From the NCBI RefSeq assembly GCF_963678635.1, contig NC_087066.1, positions 64,734,282-64,798,281 of the forward strand: a stretch of 64,000 bases of DNA. Direction: 5' to 3'. Below are positions 42,166 through 53,859 of this stretch, piece after piece (position 1 is the stretch's first letter; each line of letters starts with the position of its first letter). The notes beneath the pieces are model-generated. The model saw nothing but the letters and a program-made list of their open reading frames with translations, was not told the origin of the DNA and did not search any database. The DNA is from Symsagittifera roscoffensis (taxonomy: Eukaryota > Xenacoelomorpha > Acoela > Convolutidae). The translations under genes were made by a program, and so were the position numbers.

Positions 42166-42173
42166 GAAGATAC

Positions 42174-43082
42174 CAATTTGCATCAACTGTAAAGCTTCCT
42201 CTCAAGTCGATCTAGGGATAAGAAATTAGGAGTTTTTCAGAGATGAATTTTGAGAAGAGCTTAAGCTAATTTAAGATTAATTTTAAGAAATTATTTGTTA
42301 AAGTTAGACTGATTGTGCGGCGTTGAATGGTTTATAGCAATCTCAATGTTTTTAGTAAAAGATTCCTGTAATATATGTAAATTGGGAAAGCCAGGAGTGG
42401 AGGGGGGGGGGGGGGCTGTGAGGGGGGGGGCAGTGAATTTGCAGCCTGGGGGTTATGTTAACAAAAATTGCAAAACTTGAGTACAGGTAAAAACTCGAGT
42501 AGACCAAGTAAGATCCGATACTCACAACTTTGTGCAACAGTTTTTAAAATTTCTTCAATACTCACTTGAGTTGCATAGGAATTGTTGGAGTTTGCTTCGA
42601 AACAAACTTGAATACAAATCCATTAAGTTGGATTATATGAATTTAAAAAAACTTACACTTAAAAAAAAGGATTCTAATCAATTTACAATTCATTTTGTTT
42701 TCCGAAAATCGATTGTGCTGGCAAAATTTATCCTAGAAAAATTCTATATAATTTATTTCCGTTCCATTTGCTTTGTAGCTGGTAGGCAAGACACGTTTAT
42801 AACTTTTGATTTGGTTGTAAAAGTTTCTAACTGAGCGAGATCATGATTGAAGCGGCGTTGTAACAACTAGCATAACGCTCGGCTAGTATAGAAGTTTGAA
42901 TATTGAAAATAGTATCAACTAGCATAAATCATTGCGACTCAAATTTCAATTATAATAAAATTCAAAAATGTGAGGCACAAAAATGAATTAAACCGCAGTT
43001 TCATGCCCAAATATTTATTTTGGCGAGAATCAGTGTTAAATTCAAACCATTATCGATCAAGTTGATGCTGGTTCTTTTTTTT
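42174..43082. other. No gene seen
   Basis: AT-rich, with G runs around 42400-42435. No supported feature. Confidence 0.4.
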
Positions 43083-43568
43083 GACCTTCGAAAAAAACGG
43101 AATATTTATGCTTAGTGTGCATTTTTCTGTTCAACCAAATTTTGCCGATCGAAGTAATAGTTTTCCACAAAAATATTTCATATCCCATTGAAGATATTGA
43201 CTTTCTACACCCAAACCTAAAAAGATTTTTTTAACCTCCATTTGTTTATTTTTAAGTTCTGGGAATTTAGAAAATGCCTATGTGGCAATTTTCTGAACCA
43301 AAGTGTGCGCGCTTTGAAGAAGTTATTCTTAATGCTGAGAGCTTAACGCGAATTTTTTATGCATGGAGAATTATCCCGCAAAACAAAATTGTTCCAATTT
43401 GAATTTAGGCTAGCTAATCGGTCGTGTTATTTTTTTTCGACTCAAATTTGATCTTTGATACTGTGCAAAATTTAAAATTTTTAAATATTTTTCCAAAAAA
43501 TTATTCGATATGGATTAATGGGCAGTCGGAAACTTCAGGGCTTTGCCTTGATAAACGAGCAGTCTTTT
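43083..43568 (+). repeat. Interspersed repeat R3, diverged copy
   Basis: Runs from a CGGAATATTTATGC block through GGCTAGCTAATCGGTCGTG to CAGTCGGAAACTTCAGGG and GAGCAGTCTT. Closest to 52288-52740. Confidence 0.6.
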
Positions 43569-43884
43569 TTTTTCTTCAGACAAATTTTGACTTTTTAACT
43601 AACTATTTTTGACGGAATTTTCTATATCACCTGAAATGTATTGCTGACTTGAGATTAAATTTAAAAACGTATATTACCTGTGATTAATTTTTTTAGAAGT
43701 AATAGAAGTGTCTAACAGCCGGTGCCAAGCGGCGTCTCTGTTTGGTTGGTTCGTTCTTTTCTGAACTTCTTAAGTTAGCAATAACTCAATGCTAAATTAT
43801 TGCTAAAATAATAAGTTGTAGCCTCTTCAAGATTAACTAATCTCAAGACTAACATGTTTATAGCAGTAATCAATCTAAAAACTT

Positions 43885-44200
43885 CTCGATAACAGGCGAG
43901 AAAATGGATCCGGTAATAATTTGGTTCTTTGATTATGAGATAATTTTCCTGCCCTGGCTTCAATACTATAAGCTCAGAACGGCTTAAATTGAACAGATAT
44001 TTAGCAGAGGAGGCCAAGTTTTTGCATCCAGTTTTCAAACAGGGATTGACAGCTCATTTTTATAATCAAAACACATATCATGGCATGCTATTAACAAACC
44101 TTGTTAACCACCACCTTTCTCCCTTCGCAGGACCTTGGGAGATTCCTGATAAGGTACAATTTGAGAAATGCTTAATCGTTGATTTAATTTCTTATATGGG
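43885..44200 (+). pseudogene. Broken duplicate of the FOXRED2-like FLHP exon
   Basis: 43890-44065 is a diverged copy of 31100-31290: GATCCGGTAATAATTTGGTT, a WFFDYE-type stretch, then RYLAEEAKFLHPVFKQGLTAHF. One or more frame changes separate the pieces. Downstream at 44132, GPWEIPDKVQFEKCLIVDL follows a CTTCGCAG acceptor and resembles the W.LP...IVEDF end of the family. It looks like a decayed paralogue. Confidence 0.65.
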
Positions 44201-44232
44201 AAGAGAGAGAGTGAGAGAGAGAGAGAGAGAAA
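44201..44232. repeat. (GA)n microsatellite
   Basis: Slightly interrupted GA run. Confidence 0.85.
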
Positions 44233-44239
44233 GAAAAGA

Positions 44240-45323
44240 GAATTATAGAGATAGAGAGAATGAAAATGAGAAATTAACATGGTTCCGAATGGAAAATTTT
44301 TGGCATTCAGAATTGAATTTCATTTTTCAGGTTGCAGAAAAAAAAAGTTTTGAAATCAAATAGACTGCTGAGTCGAAAAAAACTCACTTGGCAGGGAGTG
44401 GATTTATATGTTTTGCAGACTGATCGCTGCTGTACAAAAAAATTGTCAGATGACTTTTGGAAGGCCAGCGAATTAGCTTATAGATTTTAAAAGATTTTTT
44501 TTTTGCACAGAAAAGCTAAAAATAGCTTAAATTAATTTTGTTTTCTAATTTGTTGTTCAACGTTAAAAAATGACAATCTGACCCATTAAACAACTGATTG
44601 CATTATATTTGCATACCGAGTTGAGCTCAAACTATAAATCATCGAGTCTTTTTGCTGAATATTTTTCCACTTAAATTGAAATATAGTAGTTCAAATCATT
44701 TGTTCTTTATTGGATCAACGTTTTTTCACCGCTGACTCGGCAAAATTCAGCCCTAAAATTAAAGAGTAAATTTCAATTACAATGTCGCTACTTTTGATCA
44801 GTTATAGGGCTCTAGTAAAAATCCTATTGCTTCATGTAAATTATAGAGGGGTTTCAAAACAGTAATAAAAGTGCCTAACCTCCAGTGCATTGTAGCATGC
44901 ATCATAGCTAGGGTCGTTTCTCTGAACTTCAAAAATAGCAAAAAGCAACGCTATTCTATTCGTTGCTAAATTAAACTGTTTTTCTTCCCAAACTAAGGAC
45001 AAACTGAAATCATTACCAATATTTTTGAAGCACCTGAAAAAAGTGTTTTTCGTTGACGGAAGTTGCGGTTTGTGCAATTCCATAGGAGACCAATGCTCTG
45101 TGACCAATTTAACAACAATTTTAGAAATGGGTTGTCTCAGAAAAAATCGCAAAAGTGAATTGTCGATGAGCCCGATTTCAATGTGAAAAGAAATTTTCAC
45201 GAGCTATCTTTTGTATTGTTTTAAATTTAGGAAATCAAGTAAGTCAATTGCGCATCCGATCCAAGTTTTTGTGAGCGAAGGATGAGCCGAATCAGTGAAA
45301 CCATAAAGGATAAGTCAAGTTTG
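44240..45323. other. No gene seen
   Basis: AT-rich, no supported feature. CGCTGCTGTACAAAAA at about 44430 echoes TGCTGCTGTACAAAAA at 40651. Confidence 0.35.
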
Positions 45324-45331
45324 GTCCGAAA

Positions 45332-45706
45332 CAGGGGCGGATGTAGGATTTTCGCGAGGGGTGGGGCGGAACTTCAAAAAAAAAATTTAAGTTTTGTCGA
45401 CGTTTTTTTGGTCGACCAAATTGATTTTCCGAAAAATTTGAAAAAAAAACAGGTCGAGAAAGGCGTTATTAGACACTTTTTGGAAAATTTTGACAAAGAA
45501 TTGAGGTTTTTTGGCACGCCATCTCCCCTGAAATTTTAGGGAGGATGGCGTGCCGATATATATTGGCGCCGAAGGCGCTTTTAGAAAATTTTTATGGTCC
45601 GTCACCAAAAAATAATATTTCAAAATAGTACAAAGGGGGGACCCTTTGGGTCGGCAGGGAGACGAATCCCTAAAGGGAAGGCGTCCCACCCCTTAATCTG
45701 GCCCTG
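45332..45706. mobile_element. hAT-type MITE, second copy
   Basis: Ends CAGGGGCGGAT and GGCCCTG. The 8-bp flanks GTCCGAAA / GTCTGAAA agree at 7 of 8. Shares TTGATTTT, GGCGCCGAAGGCGC and GGGGGGACCCTTTGGGTCGG with 41726-42165. Confidence 0.78.
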
Positions 45707-45849
45707 GTCTGAAAGGAAGTCGCATAAGGCACGGATATTCAACCAAACCTTCGAAATTTGGAACCAAACACGTCAACATAGGGAGAAATAAAACAAAAAA
45801 TGCTAAGAAGGAGACAATCCCTTAATTTTTATGCCGCTCCTTTTCGGCT

Positions 45850-46140
45850 CCTTCTCAGGGATTTGACTCCATGCCGATATAAAGGTTCCCCCTTTGGTAC
45901 TAATTTGAGATACCATTGTAAGCAAACCGACCCTCAAAACTTTCAAAAGGCGCCAATATATACTAATTTTAACGGCAGGTGCGCTTTTTGACCTGTTTTT
46001 TCAAAAATTATCTGCGACACAGAAAACTTGCGACAATAGAGTTATTATAGTGAGTTGGGAGAGGTCAGGCCAAAAAAATATGTTCGACTTTAAAAAAGGT
46101 CGACAACATTTTCGAACTTTTTTTTGAAAATCCACCCCTC
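45850..46140 (-). mobile_element. hAT-type MITE, degraded inverted copy
   Basis: Reverse-orientation pieces of the same family (GGCGCCAATATATAC, GGTCGACAACATTTTCG, CCACCCCTCCAG); ends eroded. Confidence 0.5.
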
Positions 46141-47140
46141 CAGAAAATCTTAGAAAATGAATACATAAATTCTGAATACATAAAAATCGTTAAATATAAT
46201 TCTAGGAAAAAAACAACACCGATTTCAAGTATTCCACCCCTTCTTCAAAAATTGAAGTAAAGAGGATGAAAATAGAAATCAAATCGTAGTAGCGACGAAA
46301 CTAACAAAGTGCTAAATCACTAAATTTTTTATAGTGAGCAAAATAATATATAATTATACATTTGGACCAACCTGGTTATAAAAGATCAACTGTTTTTATC
46401 CCGTATGAAAGCTGGTTTAGCATCTAATTTCAAATGCGATGCAAACTGTATCAAAAGTCTGTCTCTTCAACATTTCATTACCTTGGTGAGATAATTCTTT
46501 AAAAAATGCACGGACGCAAAAAATTCTACTACCTGGTGTAACAAAATACAGCTTTCAAAGAAAAAACTGTGTAGTCTGTTTGGTTTATATATATTTTTTA
46601 TCGTATTGAAGATAAACAACAGCTACACTAGAGGATAAAATTAAACGCACATTTTTTTTTTTACTCTGGAACACCTAATTTGAAGGACAATTTGGAACGA
46701 CAAATACTTACAGTTTCAGTTGATTTTTCAGATGAACGGACTGCAATTGATATGAACTATCCTCTCTGAAAGTCCAAAATTTTAGTTTAAAACACTTACA
46801 AATTTTTTGGGACTGAAAATGCCAATATCTATAATTTGTATGTATTTTTTGTCCACTAGCGTATATATTGCGTCGCTAATGCATATATTGTTAACAAATC
46901 AAAACACTCCAGATAAGAACAATTTTCTAAATGCAATGTGAGCTGTTGCTTGTCTGGTATTTAACACAGGGTAAACAGTTGAATTGTTAAAAACACACTT
47001 ATTTGAAAAAAAATTTCACGCTAGCACGTAATGTTTACTCTCTAGTTCGTTTCGCTGGCTGTTGTTGGAAAGGTTTTCCATTTTTGTTTCGAATATTACA
47101 CTAGTGTTTCAAATATGGCATGGAAACATACTGCACATAT
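46141..47140. other. No gene seen
   Basis: AT-rich; no supported feature before the minisatellite. Confidence 0.4.
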
Positions 47141-47149
47141 GTGTTTTTT

Positions 47150-48785
47150 TTTCTGACAGATTTGTATGTTTTTTTTTCTGAGAGATTTGTATGTGTTTTT
47201 TTTCTGACAGATTTGTATGTTTTTTTTTCTGACAGATTTGCATGTTTTTTTTTCTGACAGATTTGTATGTGTTTTTTTTGACAGATTTTTATGTTTTTTT
47301 TCCGACAGATTTGTATGTGTTTTTTTTCCGACAGATTTGTATGTGTTTTTTTTTGACAGATTTGTATGTGTTTTTTTTCTGACAGATTCGTATGTATTTT
47401 TTCTGACAGATTTGTATGTGTTTTTTTTCTGACAGATTTGTGTGTTTTTTTTTCTGACAGATTTGTATGTGTTTTTTTTCTGACAGATTTGTATGTTTTT
47501 TTTCTGACAGATTTGTATGTTTTTTTTCTGACAGATTTGTATGTGTTTTTTTTCTGACAGATTTGTATGTTTTTTTTCTGACAGATTTGTATGTTTTTTT
47601 TCTGACAGATTTGTATGTTTTTTTTCTGACAGATTTGTATGTTTTTTTCCGACAGATTTGTATGTGTTTTTTTTCTGACAGATTTGTATGTGTTTTTTTT
47701 TCTGACAGATTTGTATGTTTTTTTTCTGACAGATTTGTATGTGTTTTTTTTCTGACAGCTTTGTGTGTTTTTTTTTCTGACAAGATTTGTATGTGTTTTT
47801 TTTGACAGATTTTTATGTTTTTTTTCCGACAGAATTGTATGTATTTTTTTTCTGACAGATTTGTATGTGTTTTTTTTCTGACAGATTTGTATGTGTTTTT
47901 TTCTGACAGATTTGTGTGTTTTTTTTTCTGACAGATTTGTGTGTTTTTTTCTGACAGATTTGTATGTGTTTTTTTTGACAGATTTTTATGTTTTTTTTTC
48001 CGAAGATTTGTATGTGTTTTTTTTCCGACAGATTTGTATGTGTTTTTTTTTGACAGATTTGTATGTGTTTTTTTTCTGACAGATTCGTATGTATTTTTTC
48101 TGACAGATTTGTATGTGTTTTTTTTCTGACAGATTTGTGTGTTTTTTTTTCTGACAGATTTGTATGTGTTTTTTTGACAGATTTGTATGTTTTTTTTCCG
48201 ACAGATTTGTATGTGTTTTTTTTCTGACAGATTTGTATGTGTTTTTTGTTTCTGACAGATTTGTATGTTTTTTTTCTGACAGATTTGTATGTGTTTTTTT
48301 CTGACAGCTTTGTGTGTTTTTTTTTCTGACAGATTTGTATGTGTTTTTTTTTGACAGATTTTTATGTTTTTTTTTCCGACAGATTTGTATGTGTTTTTTT
48401 TCTGACAGATTTGTATGTGTTTTTTTTCTGACAGATTTGTGTGTTTTTTTTTCTGACAGATTTGTGTGTTTTTTTCTGACAGATTTGTATGTGTTTTTTT
48501 TTGACAGATTTTTATGTTTTTTTCCGACAGATTTGTATGTGTTTTTTTCCGACAGATTTGTATGTGTTTTTTTTGACAGATTTGTATGTGTTTTTTTTCT
48601 GACAAATTTGTGTGTTTTTTTTTCTGACAGATTTGTATGTGTTTTTTTGACAGATTTGTATGTTTTTTTTCCGACAGATTTGTATGTGTTTTTTTTCTGA
48701 CAGATTTGTATGTTTTTTTTTTCTGACAGATTTGTATGTTTTTTTTTGACAGATTTTTATGTTTTTTTTTATTTCTGACAGATTG
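47150..48785 (+). repeat. Minisatellite of about 26-bp unit, splice-site-like
   Basis: About 60 units of the form T(7-9)CTGACAGATTTGTATGTG. Variants (CCGACAG, GTGTGT, ATTTTTATG, ATTCGTATG) recur in the same order in blocks about 550-700 bp apart, so larger segments were duplicated. The long open frames here on both strands result from the repeat and are not genes. Confidence 0.95.
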
Positions 48786-48789
48786 AGCT

Positions 48790-50080
48790 CAAAAGATTTT
48801 AAAAATAGGTTCAAGAAAATCATTTTTTAAAATCTCATAAATATTGCCATTCAATACTGAAATTGACCAGATATTCAAGTGAAATAATTTAATTCAATAG
48901 TCAAATTAAATTAATAAAAAAATAGTTTACTTAAGTCCGGCTGATGGTTTTTGAGTCTCTAATTTGAAAAAAATTCTTGTTTTGTTAGTTTAAAAGTGGA
49001 AAGTGGCCGTTCAGCTCGCACTTGACCTATCAGTTCTAATTGAGATGCAAAAGCGAAACTTCGGTTTTTCACGATTGGTAAAGGGGTTGGAATTTTAAGG
49101 TCGATCAAGTTTTTGAAAACCTCCTTTAACAAAAAACCTAATTTTGGTCAAATTTGATCGCCACAGGCAACTGTTTTGAAAAAGTTTGGCCAATATACGC
49201 TAAATTTAAAGTGCATGCTAAAAAAACTATATTTTTTGGTCAATATCTCTGTTTTGGGAGCATTCGAAAAGCCAATTTGGTAGAACTAAAAAATGTCGAC
49301 AAAAATTCTTTGAACCTCCAAACCCCTTGAAAACTAGAAACAAAAAAATACAATTAACAGTTAGTAGTCTTCCATTTTTTCCAAAGCTGATATCTGTGGT
49401 TCAGTCGTGTCCACTGTACCAATGTTTTGGATGCTGTACACTTTGGTAGTCGAATTGGTATTGAAGCGGTTTAAAGACAACTCCACTGCAATAAAATCTG
49501 ATCTGTTTCTCTCGAAGAAGCTGTCATATAGTAATGGAAAAGAGCCCAAATCTGATAAAATTAGGCTCTTTTACCCCCCGTAATGAAAATTGGGATCAAA
49601 AATGGGTTTTGAAGAAAAAATGAAGATCAAAATGAAGAAGATTTTTGAAGATCAAAAATCCTCTTCATACATTGGCCTAATTTTGCAGGCGATAAGAAAA
49701 CGCAATTTTTGAACAGAGTCATCCAAAAAAATTTTTTAGGTGCAGCTGGCATTTTTGACATTTTGTCACAAACTCTTATTGGTAAATTTTTGGGTAGTTA
49801 TGATGTCGAAGTCCACAGACAAGCAAGAGTAGTCTTTTAGGTCCCCTTTGCTACTATCAGTGAAACGCCCAACACTTAAACCGCCCCTGATAACAGCAAC
49901 GATACCCCCAAAAAAGTAGCTTTGGCTGGCGAAGAATAGATTAATCCCCCCCCCCCCCCCCACCCTCAATCAACCCCATATTTTTTGAAAACCCAAAAAT
50001 CATAATTTCTTAATTAAGAAAAATAAATTGGATTTGTGGGGTAAATGAGCCTGAAGTTATTGTCATTCTGTGAGTTTTAG
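48790..50080. other. No gene seen
   Basis: AT-rich. Short GAAGATCAAAAA repeats at 49610-49670 and a C run at 49946-49960. Confidence 0.4.
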
Positions 50081-50236
50081 GCTGCAGATGCACACAAGAA
50101 CCCCAAAAGACGTCTTCCAGACGAATCAGACACTTCCGATGTCTGCTGTTATGTAGCTAGTTCCGGTTCCCATCTACAGAATATTCCGAGCTATGGTGCA
50201 ACTCAAGGTCTTGTACGAAAGACGTGGAAGCTTTAA
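50081..50236 (+). CDS. Candidate last exon of an unknown gene
   Basis: After GTTTTAG the frame AADAHKNPKRRLPDESDTSD... is open for 51 codons to TAA and is GC-richer than its flanks. Not recognised. It could be a terminal exon of an upstream gene or chance. Confidence 0.3.
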   Translation, partial: AADAHKNPKRRLPDESDTSDVCCYVASSGSHLQNIPSYGATQGLVRKTWKL

Positions 50237-50239
50237 AAT

Positions 50240-51690
50240 CTTATATTATCTTAGCTGATATGATTTTGAATTCCACAAAAAAACTAGGAAACTATTATTG
50301 TGAAACTCAACCTGTACATTTTTTTTGAAATTTGACTCCAAAACCCTTTATTTTCAATTCGGAACCGGAACCAGACCTGGATGTAGTAAGTTGATAAATG
50401 TCCTGATGACTAAACATGCCGGTGCAGTGGTAGGGACAGTCGATCATCAACTGATGCACCACTGACATCGAATACACCCCAAGGAGACCGATGCAGTAGA
50501 AATGCCAGCGTCTGAAGGCGGCGCGGAGTGAAAATGACTCAGAGCTTATAACTTATACTGTGTCATATTCTCATGGTAGAAGGATTGGATCACAGAAAGC
50601 AATTAACCCATGAGTAATCCGACGATTGTTTATAACTCAATTGCTCTCAAACTAACCCAAATTTTAACTTGCCCAAAATTGTAAGATTTTTTCGACTAAA
50701 ACGCGGGTTTGGTAACAACTTACTGATCCAGCGCTCAGGTCGATTGGCGCTAACTTACATTTTATAGTAAGTTAGCGTTTAGGGTTTGTTGAGAGCAATT
50801 GAGTCTTAAAGAATTCTCTGGTTACTGATTGGTTCATTTTTTTTCTGCGATTAGCCCTGCAACATTAACTGGTGATGAGCTCTTGCTGCGCCAAAATTAT
50901 TGTGCTCGGTTAGTCTTAGTTTTTCTATTAGATTTAATCAGTGACTGCCATTATCTAGGTCGCCAGAGTATTTGTACTCGGCGCGGCTTGTTTTTTTTGT
51001 TAAACTTGTCGGAAATTTGTTAAATCATCTAGAAAAAAGCAAAGCCGATCAAAACTTTAGAAAATAATTTTCACATACATTGATGTAGAATTATGGCGTT
51101 TAAAACCTGCCAAATGGGCCAAATTTGTGTGAAAAACGAGTAAGCAGCTATTTAAAATAATAACTAATCCAAAACTCTTTCCAAATGAATAAATACCAGT
51201 TGTTTGATCTTGATCATCGCGTAACTAGGGGGTGAAAGTTTTTATTTTGTACTTTACGGAGCTTTTGACGAAACTTTTTTATACAATCTGAAAAAGGCTC
51301 ACGCTCTCAACAGCATTAAAAAAAAGAAATTTCACCAATTTTGCAAAACCAGTTTGGGATAATCAAACCGCTGCTTAAAGTGTTTTTAAACAGCGTGTTC
51401 CGGCTCAAAAATTTATGGGTCGATACCAGCTGTTTAATCTTATTAATACAAAAGTATCAATTAAATGTACCATTTCGTAGTTTTCTGAGTGTCAGAGATA
51501 ATTTTGAATTTCTCCATCCGATAATAATTGTTTCATTAAAAACGAAGGGCCGTTTTAAAAAAGTTTCGCCCTGCTGATACACGAAATTTGCCGCTATTTT
51601 CGTCTTCCGGCAAAATGTTTAATCAGAGTGTTTGTAATCAACACAAACATGATATGCAATGTTTCAACTTTTGACAATTGATACGAAAGA
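50240..51690. other. No gene seen
   Basis: AT-rich with scattered degraded repeat pieces; CGATACCAGCTGTTTAATCTT (51421) echoes ATACCAGTTGTTTGATCTT (51195). Confidence 0.35.
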
Positions 51691-51699
51691 CATGATACA

Positions 51700-52105
51700 A
51701 GAATTCTCGTGTAGCAGGACAAAACCCTGAAAGTTCTCACTGTCCTCTATTGTCGGTCGCAAGCTTTTTCTTTAAAAAAAATGGTATAAATTTTTCAAAA
51801 AATGGTTGAAAGCTTTTTATTTCCCATTAGCTGTCTCAAAAACCAGTGATAGTGACGCAAAATCTAATAGCGAAGCAAAATGCTTGCCTCAGTTGAATTT
51901 GGAAGGTTTAATTTAAATATACCACTTGTACTTTCAGAGAACGAACTTATAGCTTCTAATTGACCAAAATTAAACAGTAGTATTCAAAGTAGTCTTTCAG
52001 ATGGTATGAATAATTCCGTCAAAATGCTTTGTTGAAAAATTGAAAAGGACCGAAAAAAAAACAACCAATAAATGAATATTCCGGATTTTTTGAAAGTCGG
52101 AACAA
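51700..52105 (-). repeat. R3-related degraded inverted copy
   Basis: From CAAGAATTCTCGTGTAGCAGG (compare CAAGACTGCTCGTATCAGGG) to AAAGTCGGAACAAAG. Confidence 0.45.
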
Positions 52106-52287
52106 AGTTTGCCGAGTCATCCTCCTAATCAGAGCTCGTTTTGTTAGATAATAAAACCATGCGAAAAGTTTCAATCTGCGCGACCAAAAAGGATATAAAT
52201 TTTCTGAAAATTTAATTAACAGACTTATTTGAGAGTCATTGAAAATGAAAAAAAATATATTATCGATGATCTCTTATTGTACCGACT

Positions 52288-52740
52288 TTTAAAGAAAACG
52301 GATTGTTTATGCTTTGGTTATTTTTGTATACGGTCTTTTTTTGGCGGTCGGTATTTCAGTTTTCAACATTTTTTTTATGAACCATGGAAAATATAGACTC
52401 TCGAACATCAAATTTTAAAAGATATTTTAACTCCAATCATTTTTTGCAAAGTTTTGGGAGTTCCGAAATTCTCATTTTGGCCAAGCTTTGAACTAATTAA
52501 TGCTTGCTTTTAGATTCTATAAATAATCCTGAAAACGTAACGAATTATTTATGCCTGGCTAACTATCCATCGTAAGAAATTTGGTCCAAATTGAGTTGAG
52601 GCTAGCCAATCGGTCGTAATAATTTTGTACGACTCAAATTTTCATACTTGATCTTCAATTTTGTCCATATTTTACGGTTTTTCAAAAATTTCGGTTCCCA
52701 AAAACTATTTGGCTTGGCTTTGATATACGATCAGTCTTGT
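52288..52740 (+). repeat. Interspersed repeat R3, diverged copy
   Basis: Starts TACCGACTTTTAAAGAAAAC and ends TACGATCAGTCTTG. Shares GGCTAGCCAATCGGTCGT and ACGACTCAAATTT with 43083-43568. Confidence 0.6.
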
Positions 52741-52744
52741 TTCA

Positions 52745-53812
52745 CACTCATATTGAGTTTACAATCAATTGAGATTGGTTTAAAAGAATACTTTTAAAAT
52801 ATTTTAGCGAGTAGAAAGTACGCTCTGGTTCATTTTCACCGTTACCTGTGGTGATACTCGTCAAAGGAGACTGCAAACTTGTCATAGCGAAGTGTAAGTG
52901 AACTGAAAATAAAAATTTGAATTATGATGATGCTTGAATTCTACGAATATTTATAAAAAATTGCAAAGTAATTTTGTAAAACTGAAGAAAAAGTTCCGAT
53001 GTTTTTTTTCGTTACTCAATTTGGCTCAAAAGGTATACCAAAACGGACAAAAATCATTACAGGTGACAAGTAGTTAAGCGACTCTTCGGATTTTTGGTCT
53101 TTTGTGATACCTCTCTACATTTCAAACTTTCCAATTTTATAATCGTTTTTCGCGTTATATTGGCTAAATATGTTATGTTGCAATGAAATATATGATGAAC
53201 AAACCTGACCATAAAAAAGTTTTGGCTCTTACCACCACCTCACATAAGCATCCATTTTATGGAAAAACGAATAATTTTACAAGGTTTATTATGAAGACCA
53301 AATAAGTTAATTAAGTTTTTTCATGGCCTAATCAAGCCGCATGTCAATTTTTTTTCATAACAATCGAACAATGTACAAAATTTTTATACGTAAGATTTCG
53401 CAGTTTGGGGCAGTAAGAAAAAAAAACCTTAATATATCCCGCAAAAGTTTTTAAAATTAAATTTCAAATTCCGCGGAAAGTGGTGGAGAGCGGTATTTGA
53501 TTTTGCCGAGCGACGATATGCAACAAACGACAAGTTTTAAGTTTTTATTGATTATATGCAGATTTAAAAAAACTGTGATTTGATTGTTAATTACAAGTGT
53601 CACGGGATTTAGTATCAGTGGTTAATATTTTGACTTCTACTTGTTAATTGCATCCGAAACCGCAGTCTGGGGCTGAAACTTAACACTTTGGTACATCTTG
53701 GTTTGCCAACGTACTGAATTGATTTAATTTTCTTATCTTTAAATTCGTAAAAAATTTGTAAAAAATTTGTAAAAAAGTTGGTTTGCGCATTCCAACCCCC
53801 TTAATACCCCCC
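52745..53812. other. No gene seen
   Basis: AT-rich, no supported feature. Confidence 0.4.
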
Positions 53813-53813
53813 T

Positions 53814-53816
53814 CAC

Positions 53817-53853
<37 letters not shown>
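53814..53853. repeat. (CA)n microsatellite
   Basis: About 19 CA units. Confidence 0.95.
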
Positions 53854-53855
<2 letters not shown>

Positions 53856-53859
53856 TTAA

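Noticed and set aside
44841-45200. 119-codon open frame on the - strand
   Set aside because: No recognisable motif or splice context; likely chance in AT-rich DNA.
47289-48605. 438-codon open frame on the - strand, plus several on the + strand
   Set aside because: It lies wholly in the minisatellite. The open frames follow from a unit lacking stops, and the protein is only QICQKK-type repeats.
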